NCBI RefSeq assembly: GCF_037392515.1
Contig: NC_090280.1
Coordinates: forward strand, 29,517,118 to 29,581,117
DNA: 64,000 bases
Origin: Haliotis asinina
Lineage: Eukaryota; Mollusca; Gastropoda; Lepetellida; Haliotidae
Direction of reading: 5' to 3'
In this document: positions 32,956-43,555 of the stretch, one piece after another
How the letters are laid out: each line of letters opens with the position of its first letter
Position numbering within the stretch: the stretch's first letter is position 1
Made by a program: the position numbers and the translations under genes
The notes under the pieces: model-generated
Seen by the model: the letters and a program-made list of their open reading frames with translations, nothing else
What the model was told of the DNA's origin: nothing
The model's database searches: none

Positions 32956-33786
32956 TGCAGACGAAGTGGGACGCTCAAGTGGGTGTCAACAAACTAGGTG
33001 AAATAATACCGTATGTTGGTTACACCTGGGTTGTCAACTTGTCCTCCGTTTTGTGTCCCTTGTGAGAGAGTCACAGTCAAACAACTCCTGCTTGACTGTT
33101 GAATTCTCCATCATAAGGGATAAATATTTCCATGTTAAAACTGTTAAGGATCTTTTTGATACTCTTAATTATCATTTAATTCTTTGATTTTGAAAAGAAA
33201 TTGATTTCATTAATGAAATTTGATAAATATGTTCCGTAAGTAGATGTGTTTTAATGACTGGTAGTTTTGATTAGTAACTTTGATTGTTTTTGGCTGTACC
33301 TTCAAAGGGGGTTAAAGTACCGTAAAATTATTGTCCCCATGAAAGGGTATGTAAGACCCAAACCTTTCAAAGAAAAATTGAAACATACCAAATTTTTAAC
33401 TATAGCATTTTTGTTATTTTAATTTTCGGCTAGTTTTTCCTACAGTCGCCAGTAGCTGAGGTGATGGTGGAAATCCAGCTAAGGTCCATGCAGGTAGCAA
33501 CGGCACTGTAAGTCCCCGTGGTCCCTGGTAAGGTGGTCTATCCTCAGCTGATGGCGACCAATAGACCAATTTTACATTGTTTTGTCCAAACTGATTTTTC
33601 TCCTTTAAAGATATCTGCTAGATAGTTTTAACTCAGTCTGTGATAATCTAGTGTTTTACTGTCTTTCGTCGACCGGATTTTCTATATCTTATGTCTATCG
33701 TATAAATTTAGAACTAGTTTTAGTCACGATATGGTTGAAATATTGCCGATATGACTTTAAATCTTAACTCACTCACTCACTCACGT
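32956..33786 (+). mobile_element. LINE copy L4 (C-terminus and 3' UTR)
   Basis: Starts with ATGCAGACGAAGTGGGACGC directly after the ACTC tail of L3b, keeps the GTCAAACAACTCCTGCTTGA region, the 3' UTR boxes and a pure ACTC tail at about 33768-33786. Third element in a head-to-tail series. Confidence 0.75.
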
Positions 33787-34261
33787 AAACCAAAAACACC
33801 AATGTGAGCAAGATAACAGTTCGGTGATGGCGTGTTATTGACCAGGCTGAAAACGTAATACAATCATGCGTATTCATATATTGTCAATACCACTTCAAAA
33901 TACTTTCTGGAAGTTCAAATTGAAATTTTAGTTTGTGGGCACATCCGTCTTTGCCAGCTATAATTCGTACTATTTCGCCAAATAATGTACAAAAAACAAG
34001 AGAGAGTGTCAATGTGCACGCATACAAGCATACTGTTCTATATTATTTTGGTTTTACAACTGGTTTGCATACAAATACATGAACATGTATTTATGGTGAA
34101 TTTACAACTGATTTAGCCACGATATGGTTGGAATATTGCCAATGTGGCCCAACGTTTTAACACGCTCGCTCACTCATTTATCGTGTGGAGGCTCAGGGCA
34201 TCCTGTCAACTTATACCACGTTATATACTCAAGCAGAAAATAGATTACATACATATATATA
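33787..34261. other. Spacer with a short LINE-tail fragment
   Basis: Mostly unassigned. A tail fragment GATATGGTTGGAATATTGCC with CGCTCGCTCACTC lies at about 34110-34177. The last part (CAAGCAGAAAATAGATTACA) matches sequence upstream of pseudogene C in inverted orientation. Confidence 0.45.
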
Positions 34262-34642
34262 TGACAACGAGAGCGTAGGTGAAGGGGTGGCTTGGTCTGA
34301 TACACCTCTGGTTATCAATTATTCTATCGTAGGTTATCTCACACGTTTTTACTAAACAGCACTAGCCATTTTAACATGCACATTCCTGTATAGAGGTTCA
34401 AAGGGCCCTGCCAACTAAAAACCACGTCCCATCCTGAAGCTGAAATGGATTAAGACAACGAGAGCAGAGGGAGGTTATTTGTTGGGTCTGAGGCACCGTT
34501 CGTTATCAGGTCTTCAGTCGTCTGTTAACTCACACGTTTTTACCAGACGCTGCACAAGTCATTTTCACAAGTACATTTCTGCTCTAAACTTAAAGTTTAA
34601 AGCTCGTGTTAGAGAACGAAAGAGGGATTGCACTCAAGCAGA
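34262..34642 (+). promoter_or_regulatory. Upstream region of copy B with a tandemly duplicated block
   Basis: Two blocks (about 34262-34425 and 34452-34615) share GACAACGAGAGC, TTGGTCTGA..CACC, GTTATCA, TCGT(A/C)(G/T)GTTA(T/A)CTCACACG, TTTTTAC and CATTTTAACATGCACATT / CATTTTCACAAGTACATT. Next to the ATG are TTTAAAG and CTCGTGTTAGAGAACGAAA. The nearest block is conserved in A and the pair is conserved in C, which suggests promoter function, but no factor site is assigned. Confidence 0.5.
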
Positions 34643-34876
34643 ATGTTCCTAGTGGTTCTGTGCACTTTGTTGCTGTGGGGATCGGCGTTTTCTGACACAA
34701 CCGTCACAATCTACAACGAGTGGCTCTCCCAGGGTGGGCATGTCCACAATGAATTTGCAAGATGGAGCAAAATTAATGGGCTGACACAAGAAAACCTAAT
34801 ACCCAAATGTAAATCTATCGGGACAGCTGCTGGGCGTTGGCTGAACAGAGACGAGAGTGACAACCTCTTTCCTAAT
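34643..34876 (+). CDS. Copy B exon 1
   Basis: 78 codons, ATG to NLFPN, donor AAT|GTATGT. Upstream in-frame TTG codons are ignored because the signal peptide begins at this ATG in all intact copies. Confidence 0.83.
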
Positions 34877-37800
34877 GTATGTATGACATGCAAAAGATAT
34901 ACTGGTAAATGATTTCATATTTTGATTATTGAATGATGTCACTGGACAAAGAGCCATTCATGTAATATTGCAGCCAGCGCCGGTTGTTATTGTATAGGGC
35001 CGGCAGTTCCAAATATCAGCTAGCCCAAATGACTTTCAGTAAATGATGTACCCGTGAAAGTCCCGGGGTAGAATAGGCCTTCAGCAACCCATGCTTGCCA
35101 TAAAAGGTGACTAACGGGATCGGGTGGTCAGGCTCCCTGACTTGGTTGACACATGTCATTGGTTCCCAATTGTGCAGATCAATGCTCATGTTGTTGATCA
35201 CTGGATTGTCTGGTCCAGACTCGATTATTTACAGACAGCCGCCATATAGCTGGAATATTGCTGAGTGCTGCGTAAAACTCACTCATTCAGTAAATTATCT
35301 GTCTTTTTTCAGCTTGAATATTTCCCCTATTTTTTTTTCTTTATTAACGTTCGGGAACGTTACTACTGCGCAAGTTAGGACTATAAACAGTCCCATAGTC
35401 ACTTGCACATTACAATACTGAGCTCCATCAAGTTCTTGCAAACGCCGTGCAGTGTGCTCTGTCATAAAACGTGCTCTCACAAAAGGAAATCTAGAAATCT
35501 GGAAAACGAGGTTCGGTCGCTAGAAATCTTTGACGGTCTCGTACGAACTTAATATTATATCAGTCACGTTGTTCGTTACAAAAAATACGCTTAATAAGCG
35601 CACAGTTGTAACCAGTGAGCCAGAGGCATTGTGACTCACACTCTTCACTTTCACACGAGGACATTCGCAAGGGGCTGATGAGACTAAATTTTCGGTTTGT
35701 TTATATTTATTTCACTCCAGCATGGGGTGAGTGAGTGAGGTTAACGCAGCATATATCAGTATTCTAGGAATATTCCAGCATATCACGACGGGAACAACAG
35801 AAATAAGCTTCATCACAACATGGAAGTCACTTATCGACGTTGTCAACGGAAAAACTAACACACCCATACTGTAATGTATCATTTCATTTTCAGTGGCCAG
35901 AAAGCCCAAGTCAACCTGGATACCCAGACCCCACCTATCTCCAGGACCATGCACTTCAGTCAAAGACTTGGGCATCGTATATGCAACAACTAAATGGCTA
36001 TGGGAGTGCCATCGACAACATGGTCTGGAACATAAGAGGTGTCTAAAGTCATTAAAGTTTCAGAGATAACTGAACCAAAACCAAATAAGGAACAGCAAGC
36101 TACTAATATCCCCCGTAATCTTGTACTACACCAACATACTGTACCCCTTAGATGGTATGTATGTCCCGAAACATTCGAGTAATATTTCATCTTACCTCGA
36201 TTTCAATCACAGACGACCGCCTCCGTTGTGTGGTGGGTTGAGCGTCCAACCGGAGAGCAGAAGGTCGTGGGTTCGGTCCCTGCCGCGTCATAGCTAAACA
36301 TGTTTAAGCGTACTTGTTGGTCCCTGTCTGGCTCTGGTCATTAATGAATACAACAAGGACTGGTCGGCTCGTAGTCAGTCAGTATAATATGTCTGACGGT
36401 GGAACTCATGCTTAACTGTGACATGGTATCTCACTGAGCTGGCACAAGAACACCAGTCTGGACCTGTGCAAGTAGCCACGCGCACACACACATGCACGTC
36501 GTCATATGAGCGAAATATTTATATTTTATGTGCGACGTGAAACCCCTATTTAACCTCACCTCACTTAATCGCAGAATATGCACGCTTTTGTTTATGGTTA
36601 AACGTGTCCCAAATCGCTAGCATCTAAAGGAATGGTTCCAACAGTACTGTACCTCCCCATGGTTCCAGATATGGTGATCTACCTTCAGTTGCTGGGCTTC
36701 TAGCTCTTCTTACATGTCTGCTTTACTATCCTTCGGCAACAGATTGTAACATACACCATAATTAACAAATGGCCTAGTCCAGTCACGATTTGGCTAAGAT
36801 ATTACCGATGTGACTTTATAATTACACACGCTAACTACTTCACCAACAGTCGTAAAAGTGTGTTATCTTTCGTCATTTTGAGAAGTGGTTTTATAATGGT
36901 TCCGCTGTTGAAATGATTTCCTTTTACAGGTACACAGGATTAGTTTTCACAACTAAGCTTGTCAGGAGTAAAGCCAGGACATGTCTTGCACCTCAGGCCT
37001 CTAAAGTTATGATGTCCTTAAATGAGGAAAATTAGTAACACAGTTTGAACTGATACATTTAATAGTTGTGATTCAATGGTTGTAACCTATTCTTTGTTAT
37101 GGCTCTGACATTTGGGGAACATATCATTACAGCGAGTGAGTGAGTCAGTTAATATTTAAAGTCACTTTGGCAATATATCAGCCATATCGTGACTAAAACA
37201 ATATACAGATTAACAACAATGAGCTTTAGATTATACAATTCTCTCAACGAAGGACAGTAAAATAACTAGAATACTACAGATATACGTGTAAAACTAGTTA
37301 TGAAATCTAAAACATTTCAGCTATAAGGGACAACACAATATGAAAATAGACTATAGATCATCAACAACTGATGGTAGATCACCAACATGGGGACCATGGG
37401 GACTTACAGTACGTTACTTACCTGCATGGGCCATATTTGGATTTACACCATCTCTTCAGCCGTTGGTGATTGCAAGAAATGTTAGCCTAAATTAAAATAA
37501 CAAGAAAACTACGTTTGCAAATCCTGGTAAATTTACATTGACTATGAACGTTTTGGGATTTACATTCCGTCTCCGGAGGACAATAATTTTACATTACTTC
37601 AACCCCCTTTAAGGGTACAGCCACTAAAAGTTCAAGTTCCTAATCTAAATTACCAATTATTAAAATACATCTAATTACACAACATATTACCCAGAATTCA
37701 ACAATTAAATCCATTTCCTTTAAAAACCAATAATTAAATGAGAACTGATTGTGTTAAAAAGATCCTTAACTATTTTAACATTAAAACATGCATCCCTTGT

Positions 37801-39794
37801 GGCATGTCATTACAAAATAATAGAGGCTCTGCAAATTTTGTAAGCAGTACCTAAGGGTGAAGCGAAGTAAGTTAAATTGTATGGTTCTAGGCGAGTGTGA
37901 CAGACTCCCACTACAGGGAAGCAATGACATGTGTCAACCAAGTCAGCAAGCGTGACCACCCGATCCCGTTAGTCGCCTCTTACGACAAGCAAAGTCGCCT
38001 GTAATGGCAAGCATTGGTTGCTGAAGGCCTATTCCACCCCGGGATCTTTACGGGTCTAGTTATAGTGCCTAAATAACTACTTGCTCATTACTCTTCTGTA
38101 AACCTTTCGCAAAGTCAAATCGTGCTGCTGCACACAATGCTGATCTATACTTATAACATGTACAGATCTTAAACTCCAGGACAAATAGCTGCAAAGTTGT
38201 TTTTTGCACTCACTAGACGTACAATCTGACTGTAAATATGTGTCAGCCTATCAACTCACAACACTGTACTTAGAACGTAGTTTAAGGCAAGCTGATAATG
38301 TTTGACTTTCCTTTTTTTCTCACGTTCTTCTTTCCAGGTCTGAACTGGCCCGACTGGATGGATAAGTCACATCATGAAGGTCAGTTCCCAAACAACGTTG
38401 ACGCTGCATCAGAATTTGTGTCGCTGATGGTTCAGAGTGCTAATAACTACACAGGAGGACGCCTTCCTTACACATTTGAGGTCATCAATGAACCTGATTG
38501 GGTCGAAAAGATTATTGACCAACAAACCAATATAGATTTTCACAACTCTGTTGCCAAGAAGCTGAAATCACAATTTGGAATGAAAGTTGCCGGACCAACA
38601 TACACCAGTATGGCCTTACGACAAGCAGATGAAAATAACTTCAGCTATTGGAAAAGAACTGCGAAGTTTATGGACATGACGCTTGATCATTTGGACTTTT
38701 TCTCTTTCCATTCCTACAGTTATCTGCGGGTGTCAGGTGGAAACTTTTCACGTTTTGGCATCAACGAAGCTCGTCTGGTCGCTTCTATTGACATGGTGGA
38801 GAATTACTCCCATCTCAAGAAAGGCAAAAATGTTCCGTTAGTTGTCAGTGAATTTGGTAGAGGAAATGTTATCGGACTTCCCGACGGTTTCGAAAATGGA
38901 ACGATTGACTTTGAGACCATTTATCAACCCAACGGTTTCATGTTTACTTTCCTGAACTTGAGGGAGTTTATCGAAATAGTTCTAGTTTTTCTTCACGGAA
39001 ATGTTCAATATCCGGGTCATCCCACTCTAAGGAATTCCTTATTTACAAAAGATGGTCATGCTCTTAACATGACGAAATATTTCACGTTTTGGACAAACTT
39101 CGTTTATGACCAAATGTTTATTCGTGTTTCAAGTCAATACAATGGACAAGAAAGAGTCGTTGCACCCCTGGCCCTAGCAAACCCTCTCACCAAAGAGGTG
39201 GTAGTTCTTCTTCACAACTATGACAGAAAATGGCAAAATGTACTACTGGACTTCTCCAACAGCTGGATCAATCCTTCCACGGGCGAACAAACATGCGTTC
39301 TTTTTGAAAATGGTAATCCGGCAATTCATTCTAACTATCATTTCAACATATCGAAAGATCATGGCTCCGTGGGTCTACCTGGATCATCAACATGCTTCTA
39401 CACGTTCAAAACCAACTACAACTTTGACAGAATGCCCACGTGCAACCAAAGCACATATTATGGCAGAGACATGGTCATCCCTATCAACGATGGGCATGCT
39501 CAGACAACCATCCGTCTTCCAAGTACTGGCTACAGTTCTGCGCATCTTAGGGTGGGAGTTAGCAGAGACTTGAATGCTGACGCACGGCCCAAGGCAGTTG
39601 TGTTCAATGGCCAGATGTTGTCATCAAGTTACATGCTCTTTGATTCTATGAAGACCGACGGGAAAACAAAATGGAACGTGTGGGTGTTCATGGTCCCTGA
39701 ATCACAGGTCCGTGCAACAAACAACGTCAACATGACCTTTGATGGCGACGGTGGTCATGTGTCATCTGTTGGCCTCATTGTCGGCAAAATATAG
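34643..39794 (+). CDS. Secreted clan GH-A glycoside hydrolase, copy B (intact, 3 exons)
   Basis: Exons 34643-34876, 35894-36038 and 38338-39794 give 611 residues in frame; intron phases 0 and 1 as in copy A. Donors GTATGT and GTGTCT, acceptors TTTTCAG and TTTCCAG. Signal peptide MFLVVLCTLLLWGSAFS, then the mature enzyme. Catalytic signatures: FEVINEPDW with Glu178 as predicted acid/base, and VVSEFGRGN with Glu298 as predicted nucleophile, 120 residues apart in a TIM barrel. C-terminal beta-rich region with ERVVAPLALANPLTKEVVVL, GLPGSSTCFYTFKTNYNF and the end GHVSSVGLIVGKI. It closely resembles copy A throughout. Likely extracellular, digestive polysaccharide hydrolase; GH86-like agarase or porphyranase is my best guess. 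It could instead belong to another GH-A family such as GH39 or an unclassified one. AATAAA follows at 39870. Confidence 0.84.
35048..35285 (+). mobile_element. R1 element in intron 1 of copy B
   Basis: Plus-oriented, head ACCCGTGAAAGTCCCGG to tail GCTGCGTAAAACTCACTCA. Flanked by TTCAGTAAATGAT (35035-35047) and TTCAGTAAATTAT (35286-35298), a 13-bp target duplication with one change. Absent from introns of A and C at this place. Confidence 0.85.
35735..35800 (-). repeat. Fossil SINE tail beside exon 2 of copy B
   Basis: GTGAGTGAGGTTAACGCAGC and GGAATATTCCAGCATATCAC, antisense to the gene, equivalent in place to fragments in A and C. Confidence 0.6.
35894..36038 (+). CDS. Copy B exon 2
   Basis: 145 bases, acceptor TTTTCAG|TGG, encodes WPESPSQPGYPDPTYLQDHA to DNMVWNIR plus a split Gly. 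The donor GTGTCT is weak but the same as in C. Confidence 0.8.
36214..36565 (+). mobile_element. T1 tRNA-derived SINE in intron 2 of copy B
   Basis: Best T1 copy. Head with A-box-like GTGGTGGGTTGAGCGTCC and B-box-like GGTTCGGTCCC about 45 bases later, body with TTGGTCCCTGTCTGGC and CAACAAGGACTGGTCGGCTC, tail CGTCATATGAGCGAAATATT followed by GCGACGTGAAACCC and CACCTCACTT. Polymerase III box spacing supports a tRNA origin. Confidence 0.8.
36600..36840 (+). repeat. LINE 3'-UTR fragment in intron 2 of copy B
   Basis: ACTGTACCTCCCCATGGTTC, GGTGATCTACCTTCAGTTG, a CTATCCTTCGGCAACAG box and a degenerate GGCTAAGATATTACCGATGT tail. Confidence 0.65.
37135..37800 (-). repeat. LINE 3' UTR (minus) in intron 2 of copy B
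   Basis: Reads in reverse: GTGAGTGAGTCAGTTAATAT tail, CAACGAAGGACAGTAAAATA, ACTGATGGTAGATCACC, then GGAGGACAATAATTTTACA and CCCCCTTTAAGGGTACAGCC up to the C-terminal coding end. Confidence 0.75.
37915..38056 (-). repeat. Truncated R1 in intron 2 of copy B
   Basis: Head half only: CAATGACATGTGTCAACCAA, CCCGATCCCGTTAGTCGCCT and the head end CTTTACGGGT at the right. The tail half is missing. Confidence 0.75.
38338..39794 (+). CDS. Copy B exon 3
   Basis: 1457 bases from the acceptor TTCTTTCCAG to TAG at 39792-39794. Open throughout; contains both predicted catalytic Glu residues. Confidence 0.86.
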
Positions 39795-39869
39795 AAGAAA
39801 ACTCTCCCTCTCAGAAAATGGCTGCACTTATGACTGAACTTCCAGTAGGAGACTACCTGTCACTAAAGG

Positions 39870-39875
39870 AATAAA
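39870..39875 (+). terminator. Polyadenylation signal AATAAA of gene B
   Basis: About 75 bases after the stop, at the same distance as in copy A, followed by AGTTTATTAAATG. Confidence 0.65.
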
Positions 39876-40164
39876 GTTTATTAAATGACCATGTGTGTTG
39901 GGATTTGGTATGCCTCTGCCCACAGCTATTACAGTCAAAGAAGAACGACACCTGTGTCAAAGTGCGCGATGAGTTAGCTAGTTAAAGTCTAATGTCACCT
40001 CTGCAGTATTTCAGCTACGACGTTTTGAAAAGGAAACAATAGTGTGCTTACAAAGATGCTTGCACATTGCACTCTGAGTTAAATCAGCAGACAGGGCTTT
40101 TACTTGTTATTGACGTATAATGAACTTGGAAGATGTTATTCATTGCCCCACACTTGTGTTAAAG

Positions 40165-40330
40165 GCAGTGGAATGGTCTAGTGGTTAAAGCATTAACTCT
40201 TCACGCCAAAGACCCCAGTTCGATCCCCACATTGGTACAATGTATGAAGCTCATTTAGGATGTCCTCCACAGTGATACTGCGGGAAACAGCAGCAACCGT
40301 CAAACCATACCCACTCACTAACACTTATGG
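40165..40330 (+). mobile_element. T2 tRNA-derived SINE downstream of copy B
   Basis: A-box-like TGGTCTAGTGGTTAAAGC and B-box-like AGTTCGATCCCC in tRNA spacing, then GTACAATGTATGAAGCTCAT, GGATGTCCTCCACAGTGATA and a CCCACTCACTAAC tail. Confidence 0.8.
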
Positions 40331-40479
40331 TAGCAAAACGTTTTGCAATCTATGATTGATCATGCCCCGACAAATGACCTTGGACCTTAACGAATGACCG
40401 AGACAGCGTAGTGGATGTTGTGGGCTGTGGCGCAGGCACACTGTTTGTGGTATATTTTGGAACACGTCAGCAAATGAAT

Positions 40480-40560
40480 GAATGAGTAGTATTTTACGAA
40501 GCTTTAAGCAATTTTCCAGCAATATCACGGCGGGTCCAGATAGGTCAATATTGGACAAGC
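40480..40560 (-). repeat. SINE tail fragment (minus)
   Basis: GAATGAATGAGTAGTATTTT then TTTTCCAGCAATATCACGGC: the reverse of a GATATTGCTGGAAAATTGC / CGTAAAAT / (ATTC)n tail. Corresponds to 9320-9395 in the 3' flank of copy A. Confidence 0.55.
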
Positions 40561-41034
40561 TTAAAACAAATCATTCAAGTACTCAGTAATGTTAGCAGTA
40601 AAAACAGCAAATGTCAGATTTCAGTTAGTTCAAGGCAATCTTATTGTTTCTTTATTTGCCCATTGTTGTCTCCTTCTCTGCGCATTGTTGTTTCACAATA
40701 TGTCTGTTTACATCTGTAGTGTCAGACAGTCTGGTACTCCGAATGTATGGACGTTTTTACAGTTATTCATCTCCCTGGACAGAATTTTCAATAGCCATCA
40801 CACCACATTGAAATGCAGACAAAGACTTCAGTTTTATCAATGTCTCATGTTTTGTATATTTTATGATACATACCAATATCAATCAAGTGATATTGGTTAA
40901 ACTGGTACTGGATGCTGACACAGGAAAGAGATCGTCTAGATATATAGCTTTGTACTTTGAATCAGTTGTAGCTTTAAAATACACTTAGTGAAGGGACATT
41001 CTCTTGACGTTGAACATCACAAGGGTCCACTTGA
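40561..41034. other. Unassigned intergenic DNA
   Basis: A 103-codon frame at 40589-40900 contains hydrophobic runs but begins without a supportive context and has no recognised domain. Not called as a gene. Confidence 0.35.
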
Positions 41035-41545
41035 CAGGCCCTTCTTCATCTGTCCCCCTGAGGGGGTACGTAAGTCCCGAAACATTCGAAGTTAAATTTA
41101 AGTTTATGTGATGTTTAAGAGTAGAATTTGTGTTAAAATTCGGCTAAATTGTTTCTCCAACCGCTAGCGGCTGAAGGGATGATGTAAAGTCATCTAGGGG
41201 TCACGCAGTTAGCAAAAGTACTGAAAGTCCCCATGGTCCCCTGTATGATGATCTACCTTCAATGGTGATTTATAGTCCGTTTCTATATTGCCTCATGGTA
41301 TATATTTTTAGTTAAATGTTAGTTTTATATGTTTATATGTGACATATCCGTAGAACTACTATTCATCGTAAGCAGTTTTCTAGCTCTTAATAGTATTGAT
41401 TTTCACTGATACTTTATCAACAAAAACTTCAGTGGCAGGTTTTTACGTTCTCAATATATTGCTTTTGATATTCATATAAATTCGATGTTCTGGTCTCGAT
41501 ATGGCGGCAATGGTACCGATGTGACACTAAATATTTACTCGGTCA
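41035..41545 (+). repeat. LINE 3' UTR fragment
   Basis: GAGGGGGTACGTAAGTCCCG through GGCTGAAGGGATGATGTAAA and ACTGAAAGTCCCCATGGTCC to a tail with TCGATATGGCGGCAATGG and GTGACACTAAATATTTACTC. Confidence 0.7.
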
Positions 41546-41930
41546 TTAATTTATTTCAGTATCAAAAGCAATAAATCGAGAAAAGCTGTCATCGAAGGAC
41601 TGTAAAATACTAGATTATCACATATATGAACATAAAACTAGTGTATAAAAATGAAAAGTGTATTTGAAGAAGAAAACACAGTATAAAACAATAAGACAAT
41701 TCAATATGAAACAACTGAAGGTAGAAGGTGGTTCCCAGCTGGATCTACACCATCACTTCAGCTGTTAGGAATTTAGACACATCTGGCCAGAAATTAAAAA
41801 TACACGTGTTCTACGCTTAAAATCAGTGGAAAGTTTAAATTTGCTGTGAATGCTTTAGGACTCGTGCACCTTCTCAGGAGGGCAATAATTTTATAAAACC
41901 TTAACCCCTCCCGATGATACAGTATTGGCA
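41546..41930 (-). repeat. LINE 3' UTR fragment (minus), tail-to-tail with the previous copy
   Basis: CATCGAAGGACTGTAAAATA, CAACTGAAGGTAGAAGG, GCACCTTCTCAGGAGGGCAA and CCTTAACCCCTCCCGATG are reverse 3'-UTR blocks. The two copies meet at their tails near 41545. Confidence 0.65.
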
Positions 41931-41934
41931 TGTA

Positions 41935-42310
41935 ATAAAGCTGTTCTTTTGTATGACTATTTTGACCCTTCTGGTATTCCATACATTCAATGTCAGGTAA
42001 CAGTTTAAGGAATTCTACCATGCTCTCTAACAGAATTCCAACAGGAGTTGTGGAATGTAGTTGACATATCCAACCAATAAAAAAACACGTAAAATTTGGA
42101 ACATGTCATTCCAAAGAGATAGCTGAGTGGTTTCATGTAAGTCACCTGTTGGAAAGCAGAACTTCACATGGGCTAAATACCTACTGTATCTATCCCTTGT
42201 ATATGTGTGTTTCCAACGCAGAAAAAAGCAATAATTTCTTTACCTTACCTTAAAAGCCATCCCTGTGTCAAAGCGACTGTGTCGACGGTAACTAGCTCAA
42301 AATTGTTTCT
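41935..42310 (+). repeat. Segment matching 19895-20290
   Basis: Same orientation and order of shared stretches as the copy 3' of pseudogene C, with small indels. Ends just before a LINE fragment. Confidence 0.55.
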
Positions 42311-42334
42311 TCTGCCCCAACCTCTTTGATCGGT

Positions 42335-43247
42335 AATGCAACACATCTGCGATGCCACTTCTTATTCCATACACTGATTACATAGTTAGCACAAAAACTT
42401 ACATCCGTGGTCCGATGCAGAGGAAGTGGGACACCCAAGTACGTATTAATAAGGTTTATACAATAAAGCCATTTGTTGGTTACATCTGCTTAGGTTGTCA
42501 ATCCAGATTTGAAGAGGTCATGATGCGACGATGTCGTATTGGCCATGTTAGATACAGTCAAGTTTATCTATTGAAAGGCGAAGATTTTCTTCTTTGTATC
42601 CCTTCTGCTGAAAGAATGACGGTCAAACATGTCCTGCCTGACTGTGTTGAGTTTTCCATTACAACGGATACCTATTTCAAAACACGATCTATGAATGATC
42701 TTTTTCACTGTCAGTTCTTATGTAATTATAACATTTTTTTAAAAAAATACATTTGTTAAATGATTTGTAAATAGACAAATGTTTTAACATTAGCAGTTTA
42801 AATTAGTAACTTATATAGATTGTCAGTAGCTGTATCCTCAAAGGGGGTTAAACTACTGTAAAATTATTGCCCTCCTAAGAGGGTACGTAAGTCCCAAAAC
42901 ATCCCAAGTAAACTGAAACTTTCCATGTTCTTAATCGTAGCGTGTATGCCCTTTTATGAATCCATCTAGGGTCCATGCAGGAAGCAAATGTACCTTAAGT
43001 CACCATGGTCTCTGGCATGGTGGCCTACCTTCATTTGCTAGTAGTCTATAGCCTCACTTTACATTGTGTAGTCATTTCTGGTTAAATGTTTTAGATTGAG
43101 TTACTAGTTTAATATGGCTATCTGTGATACACTAGTGGTGTTACTGGTTGTCGTCAGCTGGGTGTTAGTTTCTAATTTTCGTGATGTAAAATATAATTAC
43201 TATATGAAATATTGCCGAAGTGACCATGAATATTAACTCACTCACTC
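42335..43247 (+). mobile_element. LINE fragment L6 (post-RNase H to 3' tail)
   Basis: Open frame 42352-42759 encodes PLLIPYTDY, KWDTQVRINK, GYICLGCQSRFEEVMMRRC and the C-terminal Cys/His region LCIPSAERMTVKHVLPDCVE (second Cys replaced by Ser). The 3' UTR and a short ACTC tail follow. Confidence 0.75.
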
Positions 43248-43392
43248 CAATAATATATACACACTGCCGGCAATGTTCTCAAGATATTAGCTATATCGTG
43301 ATCATACTAAATCATACTCGAATTCCGTTTTCAAGTAAAACAGATATTTAGATATACTTTGTCTTAGTACCTCCCGTCTCTTTTGGAATAGG

Positions 43393-43555
43393 GGTGGTGG
43401 GGTAGCCTAATGATTAGAAACGTAAAAGACACCGGTTCGATTCCCCATATGATCACAATGTGTGAAGCCCATTTCCGGTGTCCCCCGCCGTGTTATCACC
43501 AGAATATCTTTAAAATTGACATGAGAGCAAGCAAACTCCCTCCCTCACTCAAATC
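43393..43555 (+). mobile_element. T2 tRNA-derived SINE
   Basis: A-box-like GGTAGCCTAATGATTAGAAA, B-box-like CGGTTCGATTCCCC, then CACAATGTGTGAAGCCCATT and a CCCTCACTC tail. Confidence 0.75.

Noticed and set aside
40589-40900. 103-codon plus frame with hydrophobic runs
   Set aside because: No homologue recognised, no counterpart in the 3' flank of copy A, and the frame begins at a non-ATG codon.
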